Part shown: in pieces, positions 59,514 through 64,000 of the stretch
How positions within the stretch are numbered: position 1 is the first letter of the stretch
How the letters are laid out: every line of letters begins with the position of its first letter
Program-made: the position numbers and the translations under genes
DNA from: Bacillus sp. FJAT-49736
GTDB lineage: Bacteria; Bacillota; Bacilli; Bacillales; Bacillaceae_C
Reading direction: 5' to 3'
Assembly (NCBI RefSeq): GCF_018343615.1
Contig: NZ_JAGYPI010000002.1
Coordinates: 825,562 to 889,561, forward strand
Length of the DNA stretch: 64,000 nucleotides
Notes under the pieces: generated by a model
What the model was told of the DNA's origin: nothing
What the model saw: only the letters and a program-made list of their open reading frames with translations
The model's database searches: none

Positions 59514-59720
59514 TAAACCACCTCTATTTTATGTAATTTTATGAATCTTTTTAATATATTCAACATCCATTGTTTAAAGTCCTTTATATATCTCCTAAAA
59601 GTTCTATTATTTGTAAAATTCTTTTGAATTTAATATGTCATTTTTAACAAGGTCATTGATTGCTACTATACTATTATTTAGCTTCAGGTTAGGAAACTAA
59701 AATAAGGACAGGTGATAATA

Positions 59721-60209
59721 ATGGTAAAAAGGTATTTGTTGAGCATTCTAATAGTATTCGTATTAATTCTTGCTGCCGGATGTTCAAGTACAGAAAATAG
59801 TATTAACGTAGTAAAAGATAACAATCATGGATCAATGGGAGATATGGTGGAAAAGACTGCTTCGGTGAATGAACTGCCTAAATTTTTAAGCGGAGAAGAT
59901 GACACTATTAAGAGTATTTATCAAGCGTCAGCTTCCAGTAGAGAATTGCTTGAAAAAATACCGTGCTTCTGCGGTTGTGGAGATAGTGTCGGACATAAAA
60001 ATAATTATGATTGCTTTGTCCATGAAAACAAGAAAAATGGCGAGGTTGTATGGGATTCCCATGGAGTTAATTGTGACGTGTGCTTGGAAATTGCAGCTCA
60101 GTCTATCACAGACTACCATAATGGTAAGTCCATTAAAGAAATCAGAAACGACATTGACCAAAAATACAAAGAAGGCTATGCAACCCCAACCCCAACACCG
60201 AAAATCTAA
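59721..60209 (+). CDS. PCYCGC-type lipoprotein
   Basis: A 162-residue lipoprotein. The lipobox LAAGC places the lipidated Cys near residue 21. Around residue 80 it has KIPCFCGCGDSVGHKNNYDCF, the PCYCGC motif with Tyr changed to Phe, followed by two more Cys in NCDVCLEIA. These cysteines suggest a metal or redox role outside the membrane. It has the family's usual length, ending in a T/P repeat. The ATG at 59721 is six bases after AGGTG; a GTG three codons earlier is inside that site. Confidence 0.85.
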   Translation: MVKRYLLSILIVFVLILAAGCSSTENSINVVKDNNHGSMGDMVEKTASVNELPKFLSGEDDTIKSIYQASASSRELLEKIPCFCGCGDSVGHKNNYDCFVHENKKNGEVVWDSHGVNCDVCLEIAAQSITDYHNGKSIKEIRNDIDQKYKEGYATPTPTPKI

Positions 60210-60221
60210 TTCTTGTTTAAT

Positions 60222-60294
60222 ATGGTGCTAGGCAGAAATTGTCTAACCACAGTAGACAACCAGCTTATAGTCCACGAGTGATCCCTGGCACCAT
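60222..60294. repeat. Nested inverted-repeat element, possible structured RNA or dispersed repeat
   Basis: ATGGTGCTAGG (60222-60232) pairs with CCTGGCACCAT (60284-60294), one G-T in eleven. Inside is a perfect hairpin TTGTCTA/TAGACAA (60239-60245 / 60253-60259). The result is a compact 73-base two-stem structure on either strand, between convergent genes. It is not a tRNA and has no T tract. Confidence 0.6.
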
Positions 60295-60305
60295 AAATAC
60301 ACCCC

Positions 60306-60333
60306 AAAAACAAAACCACCATTTTAATGGTGG
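60306..60333 (-). terminator. Terminator overlapping the His-rich end of the HesB-like gene
   Basis: On the minus strand CCACCAT and ATGGTGG (60327-60333 / 60316-60322) pair around TTAA and are followed by TTTTGTTTTT. The stem includes the final His codons and the stop codon. Confidence 0.75.
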
Positions 60334-60635
60334 TGGTGTGTTGTGTGGCCTTTTTTCGGATTGGTAATGACAAATTCCTCTTCGGGTACGAAGAAGAATT
60401 GAATCCAAACGCCGTCGAGGTATTCTGCATCCCGCTTGTCTAAGAGAATATCGATGCCTTTATCTGTATGAACTATTTCATCGTATTCAGTCGGATTATC
60501 AAATTGGAGGGCATAATGGGCGTGATCTCCATGAATTTCCGTAATAATGACCCGTAGCATCTTTCCTTCTGACTCTTCATCATTTAACATCTTGTTCATA
60601 ATTTTAGCTGCGTTTCTGTTTATTTTTACTTGCAT
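60324..60635 (-). CDS. HesB/IscA-like fold protein with His-rich C-terminus
   Basis: A 103-residue protein of the HesB/YneR-like fold: KINRNAAKIMNKML, then DHAHYALQF and VHTDKGIDILLDKRDAEYLDGVWIQFF. It lacks all conserved cysteines of IscA/HesB, so a classical Fe-S scaffold role is unlikely. The tail ends with four or five His after GHTT and may bind metal. The ATG at 60635 is eight bases after GAGGT. Function is unknown. Single gene. Confidence 0.78.
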   Translation of the reverse strand: MQVKINRNAAKIMNKMLNDEESEGKMLRVIITEIHGDHAHYALQFDNPTEYDEIVHTDKGIDILLDKRDAEYLDGVWIQFFFVPEEEFVITNPKKGHTTHHHH

Positions 60636-60732
60636 CGATAAGGACCTCAATTCATTCATATAATGTTTTAATCATTTTATCACAATAAAAAACGTAAACA
60701 TAATGAACGAGTCCTTCACTGATTTTTCATTT

Positions 60733-61602
60733 TTATAGATGTTTTAAATGAATGAGTTTATCCGGATTAGCCACCATATATACCTCTTCAATAATTCCTT
60801 CCTTTATTGCAAATGAAAGTACATATTGAACCATATCATCGATTAATAAAATAATTCCTGGACTTCCATTTACGATTTTGAAACATACCGTGGAATTTTC
60901 CGGAATCTTTTTCATTATTCCTAATAAGAAACGAGCAATTTTGTCTGCACTATAAATTGGCCTTAATGCAGCGTTAACTTTTCCACCGCCGTCGGAATAG
61001 TAGACAGCATCTTCTTTTAACATAGAAAGGATTTCTGTAATATTTCCATTTTGTACTGCATCGGCAAATTTCTCTACAAACCGACTCAGATCTATATTAT
61101 CTTGTAAGGTAGAATGGTTTTTAATCATTATACTTTTATTGGCCCGATGAAAAATTTGCCTGCAATTGGCACTAGTTTTCCCTACAATGGAGGCTATTTC
61201 ATTATAATTAAATTGAAATACTTCACGTAAAAGAAAAACAGCACGTTCCACTTCTGATAATTGTTGCAATAATAATAGATAAGCTGTTGAAATAGATTCC
61301 TTTGTATCGTAATAGCTTGAAGGATCTTTAGCAAAGTCCTCTACAAAAGGTTCTGGAAGCCATGTTCCAACGTACAATTCCCGCTTTTTAGCGGAAGAAC
61401 GAAGTTTATCGATACTACGGTTGGTTACTATTTTGCATAAATAGGCTTTGATATTTTGAATGCTCGAAAGGTCTTCTGATTTTTCTAGCAGCAGAAACAC
61501 TTCCTGCACAATATCCTCCGCATCCATCACACTGCCAAGCATTCGATAGGCTAGTGAGAAAAGCAATGGTTTATACGTTTGGTACAGTATTTCAGTTTGC
61601 AA
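60733..61602 (-). CDS. ECF41-type RNA polymerase sigma factor
   Basis: A 289-residue sigma factor: sigma2 (AEDIVQEVFLLLEK, AYLCKIVTNRSIDKL), the linker motif WLPEP, sigma4 (EVERAVFLLREVFQFNYNEIASIV) and a C-terminal SnoaL-like domain with DGGGK near 207 and NPDKL near the end. All three motifs mark the ECF41 group, in which the C-terminal domain replaces an anti-sigma factor. It follows the oxidoreductase gene by 14 bases in one operon behind an ECF41-type promoter. The TTG start is behind AGGAGGG. Confidence 0.92.
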   Translation of the reverse strand: MQTEILYQTYKPLLFSLAYRMLGSVMDAEDIVQEVFLLLEKSEDLSSIQNIKAYLCKIVTNRSIDKLRSSAKKRELYVGTWLPEPFVEDFAKDPSSYYDTKESISTAYLLLLQQLSEVERAVFLLREVFQFNYNEIASIVGKTSANCRQIFHRANKSIMIKNHSTLQDNIDLSRFVEKFADAVQNGNITEILSMLKEDAVYYSDGGGKVNAALRPIYSADKIARFLLGIMKKIPENSTVCFKIVNGSPGIILLIDDMVQYVLSFAIKEGIIEEVYMVANPDKLIHLKHL

Positions 61603-61616
61603 ATTAACCCTCCTTT

Positions 61617-62903
61617 TTAAATTAGCAATTTATTTTTTGCCAATATATGTGTTGCCGCACGTTTTCCACTTGCTATAGCTGCATCAGATAATACTTCCTC
61701 ATTCCCCGCCCAATCTCCTGCTACATAAACTCCTTTGATTTCAGGGATCTCCGGTTCTGGTATAATCTTTCTATTTATGTGTGGAAAATCATGGACTACC
61801 GTTATTTTAGGCAGGAATTGCTCGGCGATAAGTTCTTTTCTCCAGCCAGGTTGGACAAGGTCCATTGTTTTTTCTAATTCATTTTTATTCACTTTGGGGT
61901 CGTATTGTTGCTCCTCTGGATTATGATATTTTATTAAATGAACCACTACTCCGGTACTAGTCGTTACATTTCCTGCTCTCGATTCATTCGTAAAAAAGAC
62001 AGGTTGATCTAATCCTAAGACAAACTGGTGCTCCTGTACCGGCAATTTTTTTAGACCGAGGTCAAGACAAGTTGCTGTAACCGGAATCGATTGCTTCTTC
62101 CATTGGTATAACGACGTACTTTCTGCATCTTGGATTAAATGAAAAGCATCCGAAGGCGGAATGGCTAGAATGACATGTTCAGCCGTAAACCAATCATTAT
62201 TTGCGCAATAAACCTTATGAAGATGGCCATGTTGTTCCATTTTCACCGCTTTACTTTGACAGTAAAATTTCACCTTAAGGCTAGAAGCATTTCTCCTCAG
62301 TTCCGAAACGATACTCTCCCATCCGCCATCCACATACAGGACACTATTTTTCTTCATTGCCCTTTGTAATTGCCGGATAACTGGACGTGCCATTTGCAAA
62401 CTTGGAGCAATTGTATAGGTAGTTGTTCTAGACAGTGCATAGAAAAGTTTTTTAATTAAAGGTTCCTTTATTTCCTTCTCTACCCATTCCTCTAAGCTCA
62501 TTACTGGAATTTGATCCATTTTCATGTTCATTAGCTTCATCATTAGTTTTGCAAATTGAATCTTTTCTTTAAACGATAATAATGGAGTAGCTAACAGCGA
62601 TCCGAATCCCGTTGGAATTGGATACACTTTATTTTCCCATATCCCATGAGCCGGAGTATTAGCATCTCCTCCATTGATAGTTAAATTTAGTTCCTCCAAT
62701 ACCTCAAAAGCTTCACCAGAGGTATACAAAGCGTGAGCGCCAATGTTGAATAGGAATCCTTGTGATGAATTTGTAATAGATCGCCCTCCCAATCTATTCG
62801 ATTTCTCTATAACGACTACATTTTTTCCTTCCTTTGCTAAGATATTTGCCGCTGTTAACCCTGATAACCCTGAGCCTATGACAATAACATCTACATTTTC
62901 CAT
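61617..62903 (-). CDS. FAD-dependent oxidoreductase (amine oxidase/phytoene desaturase type)
   Basis: A 428-residue flavoprotein. The FAD-binding Rossmann motif VIGSGLSGLTAANILAKEG opens the protein, followed by VIEKSNRLGGRS (the GGR motif of the amine oxidase group). The C-terminal VYVAGDWAGNEEVLSDAAIASG is the second FAD contact. The substrate is unknown. In other bacteria ECF41 sigma factors lie next to one carboxymuconolactone decarboxylase, oxidoreductase or epimerase gene, and this fills that place. The ATG at 62903 is behind GGAGG. It is read from the ECF41-type promoter. Confidence 0.9.
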   Translation of the reverse strand: MENVDVIVIGSGLSGLTAANILAKEGKNVVVIEKSNRLGGRSITNSSQGFLFNIGAHALYTSGEAFEVLEELNLTINGGDANTPAHGIWENKVYPIPTGFGSLLATPLLSFKEKIQFAKLMMKLMNMKMDQIPVMSLEEWVEKEIKEPLIKKLFYALSRTTTYTIAPSLQMARPVIRQLQRAMKKNSVLYVDGGWESIVSELRRNASSLKVKFYCQSKAVKMEQHGHLHKVYCANNDWFTAEHVILAIPPSDAFHLIQDAESTSLYQWKKQSIPVTATCLDLGLKKLPVQEHQFVLGLDQPVFFTNESRAGNVTTSTGVVVHLIKYHNPEEQQYDPKVNKNELEKTMDLVQPGWRKELIAEQFLPKITVVHDFPHINRKIIPEPEIPEIKGVYVAGDWAGNEEVLSDAAIASGKRAATHILAKNKLLI

Positions 62904-62927
62904 TTGAATTCCTCCTTTTATCCTCAA

Positions 62928-62954
62928 GACGATTCAAGGAGATGATCTGTGACA
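62928..62954 (-). promoter_or_regulatory. ECF41-type promoter
   Basis: On the minus strand TGTCACA (62948-62954) and CGTC (62928-62931) are separated by 16 bases, an exact match to the ECF41 consensus. The start codon of the oxidoreductase gene is 24 bases after the -10 element. Confidence 0.85.
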
Positions 62955-62981
62955 ATTTTATTTATAATAATTAAATCGCCT

Positions 62982-63030
62982 AAAAAAAATATAGAGGTAA
63001 CTAATTCCTACATTGGAATCTCGTTACCTC
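62982..63030 (-). terminator. Terminator after the AraC/GyrI-like gene
   Basis: GAGGTAAC and GTTACCTC (62994-63001 / 63023-63030) pair perfectly, with a second small stem inside, followed on the minus strand by TATATTTTTTTT. Confidence 0.85.
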
Positions 63031-63050
63031 TTCTTTAAATAACTATTTCA

Positions 63051-63911
63051 TTAGATTACCGGAATCCAAATTTCCGAGTAATAATCATCCTGATATGCAT
63101 CATCGTCAGGATACACTTCTAATTCCGGAGTACCAGCATGTTTGTACCCACTTGAAGGAAACCATTCTGTGAAAATTTTCTCCCATGTTTTCTGCATCGC
63201 TTCTGGCATCGGCCCATGAACTTCAAAAACAGCCCATTTAGAAGCTGGAATTTCCATACTAAGAAGGTCCCCAGGCCTTTCCCCTTTATAAGCAGTACCA
63301 ATCCAGTAATTAATCTTTCTTGATTCTGTATCGCTATTATCTACACATACACCTAAGACACCTTTGAGAGAGTCATTATTCAAACTGGACAAACGACTGC
63401 TAATACCATTCCTATTAACCTCTTCCCATAACTTTGGAATTTCAATCAGATTTTCATTATTCAACACAGAATACTCTCGTCTTATTCCAATTACTTCAAA
63501 TGCTTCCTTCTCCACAATACTATACTTCACTGGTTCTACCCCTTTCAGACTCACCTGAATAGTCAGGCGGTTATAAGATTGCAGCTTTCCCAATCCCTTT
63601 CTTACTTCACTCGGTGAAACACCATGTTGCCTACGAAAAGCTTTTGTGAAAGCCTCGGGAGTGTCATATCCATATTTGAAGGCTAAATCAATTATTTTTT
63701 CACTTGTTCTGGACAATTCCTCTGCAGCAAGCGTCAGACGTCTGCGTCGAATATACTCACCCACCGTGGTATCTGTTAATACAGCAAATATTCGTTGAAA
63801 ATGAAATACTGATACGTTTGCCTGCCTTGCAATATCATCGATAGTAAGAGAATCCAGCAAATGTTCTTCCGTATAATCAATTGCCCTCTGCAATGATTCA
63901 ACCCATGCCAT
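63051..63911 (-). CDS. AraC-family regulator with GyrI-like effector domain
   Basis: A 286-residue regulator. The N-terminal AraC HTH pair (1-105) includes LTIDDIARQANVSVFHFQRIF and AFKYGYDTPEAFTKAFRRQHGVSPSE. The C-terminal GyrI-like domain (about 125-286) includes FEVIGIRREY and ASKWAVFEVHGPMPEAMQKTWEKIFTEWFPSSGY, a ligand-binding fold shared with BmrR and Rob. It probably senses small hydrophobic compounds. I chose the ATG at 63911, eight bases after AAGGAG; the longer open frame upstream has no such site. No clear target gene is adjacent. Confidence 0.9.
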   Translation of the reverse strand: MAWVESLQRAIDYTEEHLLDSLTIDDIARQANVSVFHFQRIFAVLTDTTVGEYIRRRRLTLAAEELSRTSEKIIDLAFKYGYDTPEAFTKAFRRQHGVSPSEVRKGLGKLQSYNRLTIQVSLKGVEPVKYSIVEKEAFEVIGIRREYSVLNNENLIEIPKLWEEVNRNGISSRLSSLNNDSLKGVLGVCVDNSDTESRKINYWIGTAYKGERPGDLLSMEIPASKWAVFEVHGPMPEAMQKTWEKIFTEWFPSSGYKHAGTPELEVYPDDDAYQDDYYSEIWIPVI

Positions 63912-64000
63912 AAAGCTCACTCCTTGTTTATATCTTACCTGCTGTACTTTCTCTCTACCTGTCAATTTGTGCTGTGTTAAGACAGTTTTTTTATGCACTG

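Noticed and set aside
60222-60294. tRNA gene
   Set aside because: The length fits, but there is no D or T arm, no GTTCRA loop and no plausible anticodon arm.
1-64000. Genomic island, prophage or integrative element
   Set aside because: No integrase, transposase, phage, conjugation gene, tRNA-linked direct repeat or sharp composition shift was seen; the accessory character seems due to many small gains and losses.

Overview
The window looks like chromosomal DNA of a Gram-positive, low-GC, spore-forming-type bacterium of the family Bacillaceae. The signs are strong AGGAGG-type ribosome binding sites, many TTG and GTG starts, Rho-independent terminators after most operons, and genes whose closest recognisable relatives are Bacillus families (SigV/RsiV, MhqR/O/D, LnrLMN-like ABC transporter, OpuC-type ABC transporter, HutUIG). 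I see no rRNA, tRNA, insertion sequence, prophage or CRISPR array.

Layout. 1-4.3 kb: small accessory genes, mostly GNAT acetyltransferases, mixed with decayed gene fragments (DUF3231-like, MFS transporter, ArsR regulator). 4.4-8.5 kb: a repeat-bearing surface protein, a DUF1801 protein, an ECF42-type sigma factor flanked by two YCII/DGPF proteins, and an alpha/beta hydrolase. 8.8-12.0 kb: a three-gene ABC exporter resembling linearmycin-resistance LnrLMN. 12.2-17.2 kb: a class I glutamine amidotransferase-like hydrolase, an acyltransferase, a membrane protein behind a TetR-type operator, and an amidase. 17.6-21.0 kb: a two-component system and, divergently, a SigV-RsiV pair. 21-29 kb: DinB proteins, a beta-propeller secreted protein, an ArsR-AHSA1 unit with a double operator, a DJ-1 protein, a lipoprotein metalloprotease and an mhqR-mhqO-mhqD-like quinone detoxification operon. 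29-40 kb: secreted 5'-nucleotidase, quinone oxidoreductase, more GNATs, 2H phosphoesterase, cupin, LD-carboxypeptidase, HIT protein, and a Nudix-HExxH fusion protein. 40.7-43.4 kb: compatible-solute ABC importer with fused permease and binding domains. 43.5-47.5 kb: TetR-MBL-YrdB operon, pirin, FMN reductase and an NlpC/P60 hydrolase. 47.7-48.25 kb: a regular 52-bp tandem repeat array. 48.3-49.8 kb: an ECF sigma factor with its membrane partner. 50-55.7 kb: hutU-hutI-hutG and an orphan AraC-type response regulator. 56-57.8 kb: a c-di-GMP-I riboswitch candidate in front of a secreted lysine-rich protein, then a SAM hydrolase-type protein behind an attenuator-like leader. 58-64 kb: alanine/glycine symporter, PCYCGC lipoprotein, HesB-like protein, ECF41 sigma factor with its oxidoreductase partner, and an AraC/GyrI-like regulator.

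Themes. Four ECF sigma factors of four different types lie in 64 kb, and for each a promoter matching the expected consensus can be read directly (ECF42 at 5819-5845, SigV at 19506-19531, SigX-like at 49827-49852, ECF41 at 62928-62954). Together with the exporter, two-component system, quinone detoxification operon and many acetyltransferases this reads as an envelope-stress and detoxification region. It also carries many gene remnants, so it is an actively decaying accessory region. The observations most worth following are the riboswitch with its unknown secreted target, the Nudix-metalloprotease fusion, the 52-bp repeat array, a compact inverted-repeat RNA-like element at 60222-60294, and the leader upstream of the SAM hydrolase-type gene. 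All calls rest on reading the sequence; no database search was run.
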